Source: Lithobates sylvaticus (taxonomy: Eukaryota; Chordata; Amphibia; Anura; Ranidae). Taken from it: a stretch of 64,000 bases of DNA. The notes beneath the pieces were generated by a model, which saw only the letters and a program-made list of their open reading frames with translations, was not told the DNA's origin and did not search any database. Positions 1 through 40,999 of the stretch are shown here, in pieces. The stretch covers positions 113,336,752 through 113,400,751 of the forward strand of contig CM053033.1 of assembly GCA_028564925.1 (NCBI GenBank), in the 5' to 3' direction. Within the stretch, counting starts at the first letter, position 1. The number at the start of each line of letters is the position of its first letter. The position numbers and the translations under genes were made by a program.

Positions 1-690
1 GTGACTGTGGAGCCATTGGAGTACAGTGACCTCATTGTCATGTTCAAGAAACCAGCAGTGAGATGATTTGAGCTTTGTGACATGGTGCATTATCCTGCTG
101 GAAGGAGCCATCAGAACATGGGTACACTGTAGTCATAAAGGGATGGACATGGTCAGCAACAATACTCAGGTTGGCCGTGGTGTTTAAATGATGCTCAATT
201 GGTACTAAGGAGCCCAAAGTGTGCCAAGAAAATATCCCCCACACCATTACACCACCAGCTTGAACTGTTTATACAAGGCAAGATGGATCCATGCTTTCAT
301 GTTTACACTAAATTCTCACGCTACCATCTGAATGTTGCAGCTGAAATCGAGACTCATCAGACCAGGCACCGTTTTTCCATTCTTCTATTGTCTAAATTTG
401 TAGCCTCAGTTTTATGTTCTTAGCTGACAGGAGTGGCACCCAGTGTTGTCTTCGGCTGCTGTATCCCATCTGCTTCAAGGTTTATTGTGTTGTGCGTTCA
501 GAGATGGTATTCTGCATACCTTGGTTGTAACGAGTTATTTGAGTTACTGTTGCCTTTCTTTCATCTCGTACCAGTCTGCCCATTCTCCTCTGACATCAAC
601 AAGGCATTTTCGTTCCACACAGCCGCCACTCACTGGATATTTTCTCTTTTAGGACCATTCTCTGTATACCCTAGAGATGGCAGTGCATGA
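1..690 (-). pseudogene. Tc1/mariner transposase relic, runs off the left edge
   Basis: On the minus strand the frame at 44-247 reads MVWGIFSWHTLGSLVPIEHH then SIVADHVHPFMTTVYP and FQQDNAPCHKA. This is the middle of a Tc1-type DDE transposase, with the second catalytic Asp in QQDNAPCHK. The third acidic residue lies left of the window. Moving right (towards the N-terminus) the similarity goes on to about 680 but the frame is broken many times (for example SLDFSCNIQM, then CHSC with stops), so this is an old dead copy. No terminal inverted repeat is in view. Confidence 0.75.
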
Positions 691-831
691 AAATCCAAGT
701 AGATTTTCAAAATCCAATTGTCATTGGGACAGAAAGTGAGGTGAAATCTTCTGAACAGGGGCACAGACAGCAAAACAAATGTTACAGGGGTGATAACCCT
801 TCCCTTTTTTTTTTGGCTGGAGCTACACTCA
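690..831. repeat. unnamed dispersed repeat fragment
   Basis: The string gacagaaagtgaggtgaaatc with a following acagacagc resembles 9425-9465 (gacagaaagtgataggaaatc ... ctacagacag). Two similar copies in one window suggest a dispersed frog repeat. Ends are not defined. Confidence 0.35.
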
Positions 832-1203
832 GACCCCTTTCACACCAAGGGTGTTTTGCAGGGGCTATAGCATTTAAAAATAGCGCCTGCAATCCGCCCT
901 CAAACAGCTGCACCATTGTGAAAGCCCGAGGGCTTTTACACTGGAGTGATGCGCTGGCATGATGTCACGAAAATTCCTGCCAGCAGCTTCTTTGGAGCGG
1001 TGTGTTTACCGCTGCTCCCCATTGAAATCAATGGGGCAGCGCGGCTATACCACCGGCAAAACTCTGCGGTTTTAACCCTTTCTCGTTTTTACCCCCCCCC
1101 CACGCTAGCGGGCGAAATGCGCCACAAATCCGACGGTTAAATGCCGATAAAAATAGCGGCGTTTTACCGCCGATGCTATGGGCGGCTTGGTGTGAAAGCC
1201 CTC
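832..1203. mobile_element. Harbinger-like MITE, 'cccctttcacac' family, copy 1
   Basis: The left terminus GACCCCTTTCACACCAAG and the right terminus CTTGGTGTGAAAGCCCTC are inverted copies. The inside has the family's landmarks (tttggagcggtg, ccattgaaatcaatgggg, gctagcgggcg), shared with 25107-25480 and 36380-36749. It has no coding capacity. Flanks TCA/TTA are an imperfect 3-bp target duplication. Confidence 0.65.
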
Positions 1204-1207
1204 TTAG

Positions 1208-1294
1208 AAAATGTACCTGTTCCGACTTACAAACAGATTCAACTTAAGAACAAACCTACAGACCCGATCTTGTGTGTAATCCAGGGACCACCTG
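1208..1294 (-). mobile_element. pogo/Tigger-like DNA transposon end fragment
   Basis: The reverse complement starts CAGGTGGTCCCTGGATTAC and continues with ttcttaagttgaatctg and taagtcggaaca. This resembles the end of Tigger/pogo-type non-autonomous elements (CAGGCAGTCCCCGGGTTAC type). It is flanked by TA on the outer side. Only one end is present. Assignment is from memory of the family consensus. Confidence 0.4.
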
Positions 1295-2023
1295 TATATT
1301 CCTGAGCTGTGATACCTGGATATTTGAACATTAAAACTGGTTCCTGGTTGCTATTTAACCCCTGCAAAGGTGCTCTGGCCTTATTAACCATATGAAGCCT
1401 AAGTTAGAAGGCGAGCGTACAGATTGAGTGGTGGTCAGCACTGCGGGCGATTTCTGTTTAGGGATGAGCTTGGACGTCTTTGGATCCTAGCCCGATCCCA
1501 CCAGAGCCAACACGCCAAGTAATTATCACTGTACTGGGCCAGGAATAAGAGGGCGAAGCATTCCCTGCTTTGCAGCCATGTGTATACATGCCCCTTGTAT
1601 AGGTGAAGCTGTGGGGCAGGGAATGTGGAATCGCAGCCGAGTGCCCCTGTCAAGTGATGGCTTCCTGGTGGGCTTGCTCAGGTGGGTTCAGACTAGGATC
1701 CAAAGATGCCCAGGCTCCTCACTTTTTGAAGGTGGTGGTATGAAGCCAACTGAAGATTTTCACCTGTGCATTTGTTTAAAGAAACCCAAAATATGCCAAT
1801 GTATATTTCCTAATTGGGCTTTACATAAGGTGGTTGGTGTGCATATTATGACAGCACTTTAAGTTTACTTGCATGTAGCACTTTGTTTGGATTGTGCAGC
1901 CAACATTGATATGTTTCCTTTTTGTGCATTGCATAAAATTAACTTTTTTATATATTTATGGTTGTTGGTGTTGTGAAATCTCTATAGCTAGATAGGTGGT
2001 TTAGGTGCTGCACTCATTTATCC
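1295..2023. other. no gene or named element recognised
   Basis: The sequence is mixed-composition intergenic or upstream intronic DNA. Short open frames here show no recognisable protein. A short phrase repeats within it (tttggatcctag at 1479 and, inverted, ctaggatccaaag at 1694), suggesting an inverted-repeat remnant. Confidence 0.5.
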
Positions 2024-2027
2024 TTAA

Positions 2028-2479
2028 AGTGGAGTTCCAGCCCCAAAAAAATAAATAAATAAAAAATATGTATTAATGTGCTTAAAAATAAAAAAACATT
2101 TGGAGAAATTATTATTTTTTTTTTTTTTTTTTTTACTCACCTCTAAATGCCTGTTGCTAGGGGGTCCCTCGTAGTCTGCCTCCCTCGGCGCAGGAAAGGA
2201 GATCACCCCTCCCTCTTGTCAATCATCTAGGACACGTGACAGGTCCCAGATGATTGCGCAGTGGGTACCCGGCTGTGAAGCCACAGCCGGGCACCCACAG
2301 TTAAAATGCTGGTGCCGCCGAGCGGAGGGGGAGACGAGCGGGGCTTCGATCCCCGCATTGCTGGACCCTGGGACAGGTAAGTGTGCGATTTATTAAAAGT
2401 CAGCAGCTGCAGTATTTGTAGCTGCTGACTTTTTTTACATTTTTATTTATTTATTTATTTTTTTAAGCAGAACACCACT
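2028..2479. mobile_element. T2/Kolobok-like MITE with TTAA target sites, copy 1
   Basis: TTAA at 2024-2027 is followed by AGTGGAGTTCC, and GAACACCACT is followed by TTAA at 2480-2483, so short inverted ends lie between duplicated TTAA sites. The interior holds an agtcagcagctgcag / gtagctgctgact hairpin that recurs at 7965-8000 and 24790-24825. TTAA duplication and TTAAAG-type ends are typical of frog T2/Kolobok MITEs. Confidence 0.6.
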
Positions 2480-2952
2480 TTAAAGCGCAACTTCACTTTT
2501 GTTGAGAAAAAAAACATTTCCCTCTCGGTGATCTATATACACTGCAAGAATTTTAACAAACTTTGTTGCAGATTCCTACCTTTTGTTAGTCGGAAGAAAT
2601 CCCTGTTTGTTCCTCTGTGTCCATGTGCAGAGTGGTTTCACAATTATCAAACAGCTGCTGCAGCTGTAGGGCTCTAATGAGGAAAACTGCTGGTCCTGCA
2701 TCCCTTTTAGACGTGATTTCCTATTGGCAGTATCGCACCAAAAATTACATTTTTGTTGCAGGGGGATATCTGACTTGTATCTTAGTGCAGACTTGTGGAA
2801 AAATCTGTGAGCCAATCACACAAACAGGATATTGTTTCTGGGGGGCGTTCTGTATATCATCTGTGTACAGAACACCTCCAAGTAGCCAGATTGCATTGCA
2901 TTTTCAGAAAATGACAGAGCTGCAGATTGAAAAGGAAAGGTCATTTTTTTAA
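2480..2952. repeat. probable TTAA-flanked MITE abutting the previous one
   Basis: It begins TTAAAGCGCAACTTCAC, sharing the TTAA of the neighbouring element, and ends near ggtcatttttttaa. The ends are only weakly complementary, so the class is uncertain. It has no coding content. Confidence 0.35.
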
Positions 2953-4110
2953 AACATTCAAGTACAATAAGACTGGTGACGATTGTATATGCTATATTAT
3001 TACTTTATTTTTTGCTATTTTTTTTTTTTCCCCCATGAAAGTGGAGTTACAAGTAGAGCTGCACTGAGCACTCATGTCTGCTGGTCTAAATGGCCCTATA
3101 GACTTCTCAAGTGCATGCCTAGTATTCACATTTGGCATATATATATAGTAGTTTTTGTAGTACAGTATAGAAAATAAAGAAAGCCTGCTGCTTGGGCAAT
3201 CAACACTTTATTTCCCTATTTTTAAAATAAAGCAAAACTGTCATGGAGAAATATAGAAGCAATCATTTCTGTCTTCCTTCTGAAAATGTTGATTTCTTGG
3301 CCGTTAGTCTGGTTTTCTGGTTAGACTGGCTTTGGAGCTTTGATTGACCCAGAGCAAGTATGCTGGTTAGAAGACCAGAGGAAAGTTATGTAAGTTTTCA
3401 AAAGTGCTCCGGGTTGGCCATTGTAATAGAGTATGGTAATGGCAGCTTCCTTGCTTTACGCAAAACGTGCTTTGGCTCTACTTCTGCAGGTCACGGGAGT
3501 ATACTTTGTCCCATGACCTGGATTCAGCCGCCAGCAGGCTAAAATCCACTGTCACCTGACATCACTCAGCCAGTCCAGACTCTGAAAGAATCCCGACATT
3601 GTCAGGATTCACCCAGATGGCAGGCTGGCAGGTGGCTCAGCCTCTGTGTGCCACTTACAGCCCAAGCCAGCCGCTTGAGGCCCCCAACACAGCCTGGCGC
3701 TCCTGTGAGTTCTGAAGGGGCAGAGCAGAGAGCAGGTGACCAACTTCACCGGTTCTCTGCTTACTGAAGGCTGAGAACTGAGTAATCAGTGGTGTTTGAT
3801 TGCTCAGTTCTCAGTCTTAGATGCAGCGAGGGACAGATTTAGGATTCTGATGCTGCATCCACCTAGGTGAGTATGTAGGGTTTTTTTTTTTTTTTTTTTT
3901 TCAAACCCCACCCTTATCTTTCAATACCCTATAGGTCACTGACATTGAACAAGCATGCTTATCTCAAAAGTCAGAAGTCCTTATTTTGTTGTGACAGCCA
4001 GGCAGTTAGCATTGTCAAAAGCAGGTAAGAATGAAAACGTCATGTTCTAATCTCTTCTCAACCAATCTTGGTTTGGACATTTTTATATTTAACCTGTGTT
4101 TGTTTTCTAG
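2953..4110. other. intron or upstream DNA with unnamed repeats
   Basis: No exon of exosc2 was found here on direct reading for the expected residues (GTYMGEEKL, VNKLICVKALKT). At 3570-3870 there is an internally symmetric, GC-richer stretch (agaactgagtaatcag / ctgattgctcagttct) that looks like a MITE, followed by a T-homopolymer at 3880-3902. A related stretch occurs at 4390-4460 (aactgagtgatcacatg / ctgatcactccgttct). Confidence 0.4.
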
Positions 4111-33570
<29,460 letters not shown>

Positions 33571-34182
33571 TCTCTTTGCTCCAGAACAAACTGTTGGAAA
33601 AAGGAGCTTGCAGTGCAGATTGGGAGGCTGCCTTGACGAAGTCTGCATTTGCATAAAAACTGCTGAAACAAGCATTCCACACCTCTCATAAATGAATCGT
33701 CTGGTTGCAATTACAGGTAGAGGAAGACACTGCGAGTTCCTAATTAAAACAGCACCCCTGTGGAAAAAGGCAGGTGTTTGCTGCTCAGCAGCGGTTCATA
33801 GTTTGTATGAATATGGTTGCAAAATAATTTACACAAACCACAGGAAAGGAAAGCCTATTGCGCATAGCAGCCAATCAGAATTTTGCTTTCGTTCTGATAT
33901 GCAGTTAAGTGGCAGCTGGAAATGGGTTGCTGTGGGTGACATGCATTGCTTTCTGCAGCTTTTATAAACCAACCTTGTTCTCTTACTGCACCTCCAAACT
34001 CCCAGGTTTCCTTATCAAAAGTTGTATTGTTTCATTTTTTTTTTGTTTTTTTAAGTAAAATTTCTTTTGCTAAGATACATGTGTGGTGATTCATTTGTTA
34101 GAGGAACATTGGTAGTTCTAACTTATTTTCTGATGTGCACGCTTATTTTTGGTCATAGCTTCAAAGTAATGAAGTCAGAGAC
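33571..34182 (+). other. exosc2 3' UTR and downstream flank
   Basis: Begins directly after the stop. Contains gttgtaacaattacaggtag-type unique sequence and ccaatcagaattttgctttc, a frog repeat-like phrase. The UTR end is not fixed by sequence. Confidence 0.4.
33743..33748 (+). promoter_or_regulatory. possible exosc2 polyadenylation signal ATTAAA
   Basis: This is the first hexamer of polyadenylation type after the stop codon, 173 bases downstream, followed about 35 bases later by a G/T-rich stretch (ggtgtttgctg). A canonical AATAAA first appears near 34395. Which one is used cannot be decided from sequence. Confidence 0.3.
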
Positions 34183-34345
34183 CAGGACCGTTATTCATAT
34201 TGATTGGACCCTGGGCAAACACTTTCTTGGGCGCATCCGAATCCACTTATCAACTATTTGCCTGCAGTTCAGGCTCAAGGGGAAGCTGCGTTGGGCCCCA
34301 CAACAATGACTGGGCCCGGGGAAGCTGCCCCTTTTGCCCTGTGTT
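34183..34345. mobile_element. hAT-like MITE fragment, relative of 43116-45066
   Basis: Left end CAGGACCGTTATTCATAT with ggaccctgggcaaac, right part gggccccacaac...ctgggcccggggaagctgcc and ttttgccctgtg. Both ends match the termini of the 1951-bp hAT element, with little left between them. Confidence 0.55.
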
Positions 34346-34628
34346 AACGATTTTTTAATCAATGATGGGAGAATCGTGTGAGAAATCGAATCGAAAAATA
34401 AATGTGCATGAGTGCAAGAAAAGAAAATTTTGGGAAAGAAAATAAGATTCCGACCATGAAAATAATTTTCTATAGCAACCTGAGGTGAAATTAAAGGCTT
34501 GGTTGGTCGAATTTCAAAATCAATGGTGGCACCATCGGATCACAAAACGCACTAAATTTCTGATTTTCTAAATGACATTTGTTTGGAATTACTTGCATTA
34601 CTTCATCCAATACATTTCATTCCTTTAA

Positions 34629-34860
34629 CCACCTCAATACTGGCCGCTTTCACTCCTTTCCTGCCCAGGCCAGTTTTCAGATTTCAACACTGCCACATTT
34701 TGAATGACATTTACTCATGCAACACTGTACCTAAATTATTTTTTGTATCATTTTTTGAGACAGAGTTTTTTTGGTAGTATTTAATCAGCATGAGTTTTTA
34801 TTAAGTTTTTATTTTTTTTACTATATAAATGAAATAATACTGAATATTCTATAAAGTGTT
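34629..34860. mobile_element. TTAA-family B relative, left end only
   Basis: TTAA at 34625-34628 then CCACCTCAATACTGGCC, ttgaatgacatttac and ttggtagtatttaatcagc as in the B copies. The right end was not found. Confidence 0.45.
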
Positions 34861-35141
34861 TCTTGGTTTCTGTAATAAATGTTTGCCAAAAAATAATCTT
34901 TATAAATTTAGGCCAAAATGTATTCTGCTACATATTATTGGTAAACATAAACCAAATCGGTGTTTATTTAGTCTGTGTGAAAGTTACTCTACAAGCTATG
35001 GTATATGCATTTGAAAATGTGATCAATCCTGATGTACTGTCCATCTCATTTCTTGAGGCCCTAAAATGCCATGTAAGTACAAATATCCCAAAAACAACCC
35101 GTATTTGTAAAGTACACAGTTCAAGGTATTTAGTAAAAGAC

Positions 35142-35142
<1 letters not shown>
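34861..35142. other. intergenic, nothing recognised
   Basis: AT-rich; an open frame of 129 codons that starts here ends inside the TA microsatellite and is not credible. Confidence 0.35.
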
Positions 35143-35233
<91 letters not shown>

Positions 35234-35246
35234 ATATATATATATT
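35143..35246. repeat. (TA)n microsatellite
   Basis: About 50 TA units with a single interruption near 35221. Confidence 0.95.
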
Positions 35247-36135
35247 TTGTGATTACTGATTGTAATGATCATCACTGTAATAAGCAATCAGTAACACTGT
35301 TCAAAGGTTTCATTCATGGAACCTTTGTTTACTACTGAGATGCTGTGATTGTGTGACCCTGAAACCAATGATGTCATCATGGTAGGTGGATCCAAGTGTC
35401 AATCTCGATGTGGTGAACATTCCTTGTTTACTGGGTCTGTTGGCTTTGTAATGGGGAGATGAGATGGAGGATGTGATGTGTGCTTTTACTTATACATGTC
35501 TGTAAGTTGCTTTAACCCTTTTGTGATTTTTATGAAGTGAATTCAGAGAGCACTATATAGTCTCCTCTTATTAGTCTTCACATGGTTGATTGTACTGTAC
35601 TATTCAGCTACGCAATTGATATTTCAGCTGGGATCATCCTGTGTACGCAAGTGAGGCCTCATACTTGTTACCCCTTAAAGAGGAAGTGCTGTTTTGTAGT
35701 TGTTAGGGGTCATATTGTGGAGGTGAACCGCTCTGTGTATCACAAGGTGGAAGAAGGGTAGTACCTCACTGGACCTTGAATTATCTGAGCCCATTCCTGT
35801 ACTTGTGAATGGAGGTTTCAACACTAATGAAGTTTTAGCTTTGTGTGTGTGATCTGTTTTACAAGTTTCCACTTTGCATTTAATAACTGTTGAAGCCATG
35901 TTGTAAAATGTGATGATTATGATCATGCATGTTCGTACAGTATTTATGGTTTATGAATTGATGGCACTTTATTATAGTGAGGTGCATCTAGCAGCAGCAT
36001 TCACGATAGACTGAGGGGGGGGGGGGTTTCTGTTCCCTATGGGACTAAGTACATGTACGGCTTTGTCCCATCCTAAGTGCTGTCGAAGGCTGGCAATAGA
36101 CGGTTCAAATCGAACCATGTATGGGCATACTGATT
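35247..36135. other. intergenic, unclassified repeats
   Basis: At 35249-35294 gattactgattg...caatcagtaac forms a hairpin; at 35303-35330 ggtttcattcatggaacc is palindromic. A poly-G run lies at 36016-36028. No gene. Confidence 0.35.
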
Positions 36136-36180
36136 GTACCCAAGTTGATCCATTAATCGACTTGGGTACAACCAGCATGT
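36136..36180. repeat. 'ttgtacccaagt' hairpin module, copy 2
   Basis: ttgtacccaagttgat and aatcgacttgggtacaa enclose a 4-5 base loop. Same module as 24050-24104 and 38403-38444 with a matched change in both arms. Confidence 0.5.
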
Positions 36181-36379
36181 TGGATTTTTAAGATGCAACT
36201 ACTGCCAGTGGCTATAGCCGCTAGCAATAATTTTTCTCCCAGCAGGGACATCTTACCGCTCCCCTGCAGTCCCCCCATCCAACCCCTGCCGTGAGAACAC
36301 AATAGCTCTGCAGACTTACTGTGTTGATGGGAGGATGCAGGAAAGAAAATCGTATTATCTCTGGATGGCTTAAGGATAA

Positions 36380-36749
36380 GGCCCCTTTCACACTGGGGCG
36401 TTTTTCAGGCGGTACAGCGCTAAAAAAATCGCCTATACACCGCCTGAAAAAAACGGCCCCATTCACTCCAGTGTGAAAGCCGGCAGGCTAGCAGGACAGT
36501 AAAAAAAAGTCCTGCTAGCAGCATCTTTGGAGCGGTGTATTCACCGCTCCTATACCGCTCCTACCCATTGATTTCAATGGGACACCGCGGCAATACCATC
36601 GCAAAGCGCAGATACGGCGGCGCTTTGCGGGGGATTTTAACACCTTTTCGCCCGCTAGCGGGGGTTAAACCCGCACCACTAGCGGCCGAATAGAAAATCT
36701 AGTGCTGCTTTACCATCGCCGCGGCTCCCGCCCCAGTGTGAAAGGGGCC
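36380..36749. mobile_element. Harbinger-like MITE, 'cccctttcacac' family, copy 3 (best preserved)
   Basis: Left end GGCCCCTTTCACACTGGGGC and right end GCCCCAGTGTGAAAGGGGCC are perfect inverted repeats; TAA flanks both sides (36377-36379, 36750-36752). 370 bp, non-coding. A 3-bp TWA duplication is the hallmark of PIF/Harbinger. Confidence 0.75.
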
Positions 36750-36752
36750 TAA

Positions 36753-37547
36753 CTGCAAGGTTGGACAGGGCACTCCTATTCTTCTCATAGCCATCTGCAC
36801 ATGCAGCTAGAAAGCATACAGCTGTTTTGACAGATGCTACTTTCCTCTGTCTCCAAGCATTTTCCTGCTCACTTGGAACAAGCAAATCCTGTCACTCCCC
36901 CCCCCCCCCCCCCTGGTGAAAGGCTTGTCTCCGACAAGTGCTTGGAGATGGAGAGAAGTGCTTTTTATCAAAGCAGCTTTCACGCTGCTAATGATGCAGT
37001 CTGATGGCTGCTGGAGAGGGTAGGGGGGGACACCTTAAGCTAGGTTTAAGGTGGCCATACACAATACAATCTGAGTTTATCATCTTTGTACAGTTGTCTT
37101 TAGATTTGCCAAAATGATGTAATACAGACTTGTATAATAATTTCAGTTAGTATCAAGGCCGGCTCTGGCACTGTGTAGGTAATGGTAGATCTAAAGGAGA
37201 ATGTATAGTCAGATTTTATAGTGTATGGTCCACCTTACACAGCATGTAAGAAAATGGGACCAAGTATTACAGGTAATTTTATCCCTCGGAGAAACAGAAT
37301 GCATTTAATAATTCTGTGGGACACTTTTGTGCATTGGAAGCCCATTGATTTTAATGGGCTGCCCTGATGCAAAACCTGTTAATGCATGACATTACACTTG
37401 TTACCTACCCCCCCACTTTCATCAACTCACTGCACAAATTTAAGCAGGCCTTTAAAGTGATACTAAACACACTCATTTACGTGGTCCCTTCTATTTCTGT
37501 ATATGGAGGATGGCACTGTAATTATTTTAATAAAAAAAATTCTAAGT
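36753..37547. other. intergenic, unclassified
   Basis: Poly-C run at 36896-36913; aaggtggccatacacaatac at 37049 resembles a common frog repeat. No gene. Confidence 0.35.
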
Positions 37548-38086
37548 ACCGTATCAGTGTATAACTTGCACTCCAATTTAAGAGGGAATTTTCAGGAAAA
37601 TAAACTTTTTTTTTTAAATAAACCACTTTGGAGCAAAATAATGGTCAGTGAGCATCAATGCAGCCTGAGTCATGCCCATCTGCAGCTTCAGTGCAGCCTA
37701 ATCAGCCCACCTGCAACATTGTTCAGTGTCCATCTGCAGCCTTGCCATTATATATATGTTGCCATCGAGGGATAGTTGGGGACTAGCGCTGCCGAAATAG
37801 AGCCGGATCTCCTGTGTATTCGGCTCGGCGTCCCGTCCCTTGGCCCGGATCCTATGATGGACATAATGCTGGTCCAATGCCAGGACGTCCATGTTAGGAG
37901 CCCTCCAAGGGGTGGGACTGAGCGTGACTGCAAGCAGAGTACACAGGAGATACGGCTCTATTTCGGCAGCGCTCGTCCCCTCCTTCCCCTCGGTGGCAGC
38001 CTATATCGGTCTATAACACGCACACACTATATTCCCCCTATTTTAAGGGGGAAAAAGTGCATGTTATACGCCGGTAAATACTGTAC
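37548..38086. mobile_element. palindromic DNA element with taccgtat...atactgta ends
   Basis: Left TACCGTATCAGTGTATAAC and right GTTATACGCCGGTAAATACTG are imperfect inverted repeats. Inside, tagcgctgccgaaatagagcc (37788) and ggctctatttcggcagcgct (37953) are near-perfect inverted copies, and ctgcagcct-type short repeats lie at 37657-37745. Confidence 0.5.
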
Positions 38087-38402
38087 TTTTTTTCCTAATT
38101 ACTGTATATACAGTTGTAACATGACCCAGCTCTTTCCCAGCCTATCAGCTGGGAAACATAAGCAGGGGGAGATTCTAGTCCTCTGCTGCTGGTCACATGC
38201 TATATATAAAATATATTCTATATTAAAAAAAAAAAAAAAAAAAACATTCCCCCATCAACTCTAGTCAGTAGTGAAGGGAGAATCTCTCCCGGAGCGCTAT
38301 TGCATTCTGCCAGCTGGGAGCCTTTCCTGCCGACAGAACACAATGATTAGTGCTGCTTGCTATATCCAGCAGCATTTATCGTTAGGGTTTTCCCAAACAG
38401 GC

Positions 38403-38446
38403 TGGTTGTACACAAGTTGATCATTGGATCGACTTGTGTACAACCA
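38403..38446. repeat. 'ttgtacacaagt' hairpin module, copy 3
   Basis: ggttgtacacaagttgatc and gatcgacttgtgtacaacc enclose attg. The stem is 19 bp long with one mismatch, the best of the three copies. Confidence 0.55.
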
Positions 38447-38494
38447 GGGGGCCTATATGTGGATCAAAATTTGTCTGGTCCCTGCTGAACTTTA

Positions 38495-39190
38495 AGGAGT
38501 TGTAAAGGCAGGTTTTTTTTTTTTTTTTATCTTAATGCATTAAGACAAAAAGCCTTCTGTGTGCAGCAGCCTCCCTATGGCACCATTCACACGGGGCTGA
38601 TCCACTCAGTTCCGTTGATCTCCGCTGAGCCGGTGGATGACAGGTCCATCTCTGCTCACTAAGCAGGGAGGGACCTGTCAGAGCCCCGCTGATTTCTATG
38701 GGGAGATCGGACGAAAATGGACAGCATGTCTGTCTTCATCAGATCCGATCTGCCAGACGGATGGCTGAACGTCATACCTCTGTTTTTAGCGGATTGTATG
38801 GCAGACGGGTCTAAAAAAAAAACGGAGTTGCCGATCTGAGCGGGCTTATCGTGTGAAAGGAGCCTAATAATTACCTGAGCTCCATCAATGTCCGGCGTTA
38901 TCCATGAGTCCCTCGGCTCTCCCTGACTCTCCCTCCTGATTGGCTGAGACACAGTAGCGGATGTCAACCAATGCCAGCTAGCCAATTGGGGAGAGAGAGG
39001 GGGCGGGGACGAACAGCAGCACCATATCTTAATGGAAACACGGAGCTGCAGCTCGGCTGCCCCATAACAAGCTACTTGCTGTGGGGGCGCTCAACAGAAG
39101 GGAGGGGCCAGGAGCAGTGAAGTTGGACCAGAGTAGAGGAGGATCTGGGCTGCCCTGTGCAAAAACTACCCGCACAGAGGAGGCAAGTAT
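38495..39190. repeat. T2-like MITE relative of 6516-6829, split by a MITE
   Basis: Left part has the ttatcttaatgcattaagac hairpin as at 6536-6572; the right part (ctccctcctgattggctgagac) matches cctcctcattggctgagatg at 6646-6665. Between them at 38582-38868 lies a 'ttcacacggggctgatcc ... gtgtgaaaggagcc' MITE with nested hairpins. Confidence 0.5.
38582..38868. mobile_element. 'caccattcacac' MITE nested in a T2-like repeat
   Basis: Ends GCACCATTCACACGGGGC and gtgtgaaaggagcc are imperfect inverted copies, related to the Harbinger-like family. Inside, atggacagcatgtctgtctt and aaaaaacggagttgccgatc show the family's reduplicated design. Confidence 0.5.
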
Positions 39191-39516
39191 AACATGTTTG
39201 TTTGTACAATTTTGAAAGATGCTTTCCTACACAGTGCTAAGATACTTTTCTGTGCAAAGCTCTCAATGTTTCCAGTCAGTACACTCCTTGATATCCAGCA
39301 TTAAGTCCACCTTTGTTAACATTTTTGATAACGTAGTACAACAGGTGGAATAAAAAAAGATGATTTTTTAAATGGATATTTTTGGTGGCCTCATAAAGTT
39401 AATACTGTGCTTGCAGTATTTATTTTATGTACTTTATTTTTCTCAAACATCTGCAGGAATCAAAAAGAAATAACAGGAAATGAAATGTATGTGAAAGCAA
39501 ATGCCTCACTCCCCTG

Positions 39517-40282
39517 CAGTGATGTAAGTAACTGAGTTAAAATAAACGGAGTTACTTACTTTAGAGGGTAACGAGTAATCTAACTGATTACTTTTCCCCT
39601 CATGGTAACTCAGTTCCCATTACTTGGGCGGCGTTACCACAATTACATCTACCGTCACTAGATGACAGTAGTGTAATTCCGGCGTCCTGCCGAAAAAGTC
39701 CCCCCGGCGGTTAAGGACCCCCTGTACTGTGCAGGCGCAGCGCTTGCGCAGTACGAAGGACTACGGAGCTTACGAAAATTGCCGAACCTAAACAGCTCTA
39801 AGTGAACTCCTACACCGCGCAGGCGCAGTTAACATGTAATTGTACGAGGCGATGCCGCACGCTTCCGATGCTCGTGCTACTCTGCAAGGGGCGTCTATCG
39901 TGTAACTAAGGGGCGGGTCTAGTATTACTGTAACCAAGGGGTGCATTTATTATTATTGTTATATATCAAGCTCTGCCCATTAATTTAACATTCGCCCTCT
40001 TCTGTAGCCATCCGCCCCTTGATTACACGCTATAACAGATCGGCCCCTTGGTTAGAGTAATAATAGAGCAGCCCCTTGTTTACACGATATATAACAATAA
40101 TAATAAATGTGCCCCTTGCTTACAGTAATTCTAGACCCGCCCCTTAGTTACACGTATATAATATAAAAAAAAGTCAGTTACTTTGCTGCATAACTAATTA
40201 CTTTTACAATGTGGAGTTACTAACGCAATTACTTTTTGGGAGAAGTAATTTGTAACTTAACTAAGTAAGATGACCAACACTG
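39517..40282. mobile_element. hAT-like non-autonomous element with internal palindrome
   Basis: Left CAGTGATGTAAGTAACTG and right (reverse complement) CAGTGTTGGTCATCTTAC fit the CAGTGTTGG...gttactt ends of a widespread vertebrate hAT-type family. Flanking 8-mers CTCCCCTG and CTGCCCCT are only roughly alike. Inside, 39900-39967 and 40086-40153 are 68-bp inverted copies (gtgtaactaaggggcgggtc against gacccgccccttagttacac). No transposase. Confidence 0.6.
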
Positions 40283-40291
40283 CTGCCCCTG

Positions 40292-40999
40292 CCATGTAAC
40301 TGTTATATAGCCAGGTTAAAAAATATAATATTCAAAGCAAACTCCCCTAGCCACCCATGTCTCCATGCTTTACTTTTGTTGAGAAATTACTTTGAAAATA
40401 CTTTGAAAACAACACCCTGGCATTTCTAGCCATCTTGAGTAGGGGGAATGGATTCATGTAGCATTTACTTCCTGGAATCCATCTGCCCTTAGCTCAAGCA
40501 TGCATGCTGAAGAGTGTGTTTAGTTGAGAAAACCCCTTCTCCTCTCATCCCCCTCCTGAAGACTTGGGTTACTTAAAAAGTAACCCAGTAGTGTATCCTT
40601 CTGAAGACTCCTGGGATGTATGACATAATTTGCCTAGGCAAGAAACCAGGAAGTAACTGAAGAAATGTAACAAAAAAAAAAGTTTAAAACGGGTAAATAT
40701 GATCTACTTTCCTATATATTTACTAATGCTAGTAGCGTGAGGATTACAAATAATCAATGTTGATCGGGAGAGTGAGGTTCCACTTTTTTTTTTTTTTTTC
40801 TTGTAATGTTAAAATAATTTTTATTATTTCAATACACTCACATTTTTGGTGTCCGTCCGTTGTCCGTGTCCGTAATTCTTAAAATTCTGAACTTTTAAAA
40901 TATATACCAGCAGCAATGTCATTTTGCTTGTGGGCATTTGAAACCCACAAGCATTTACTTCCTTGTTCCCTTTTGTTATGGGAACCAGTATGCCTCACG
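40292..40999. other. intergenic, unclassified
   Basis: A T-homopolymer at 40783-40799 is followed by an AT-rich stretch. No gene or named repeat. Confidence 0.35.

Noticed and set aside
1-4110. exosc2 exons 1-2
   Set aside because: Expected peptides (MGEEKLIASVAGS, VNKLICVKALKT) are not in any frame here.
34863-35252. 129-codon frame
   Set aside because: Its second half is the TA microsatellite (poly-Ile-Tyr) and the first half shows nothing familiar.
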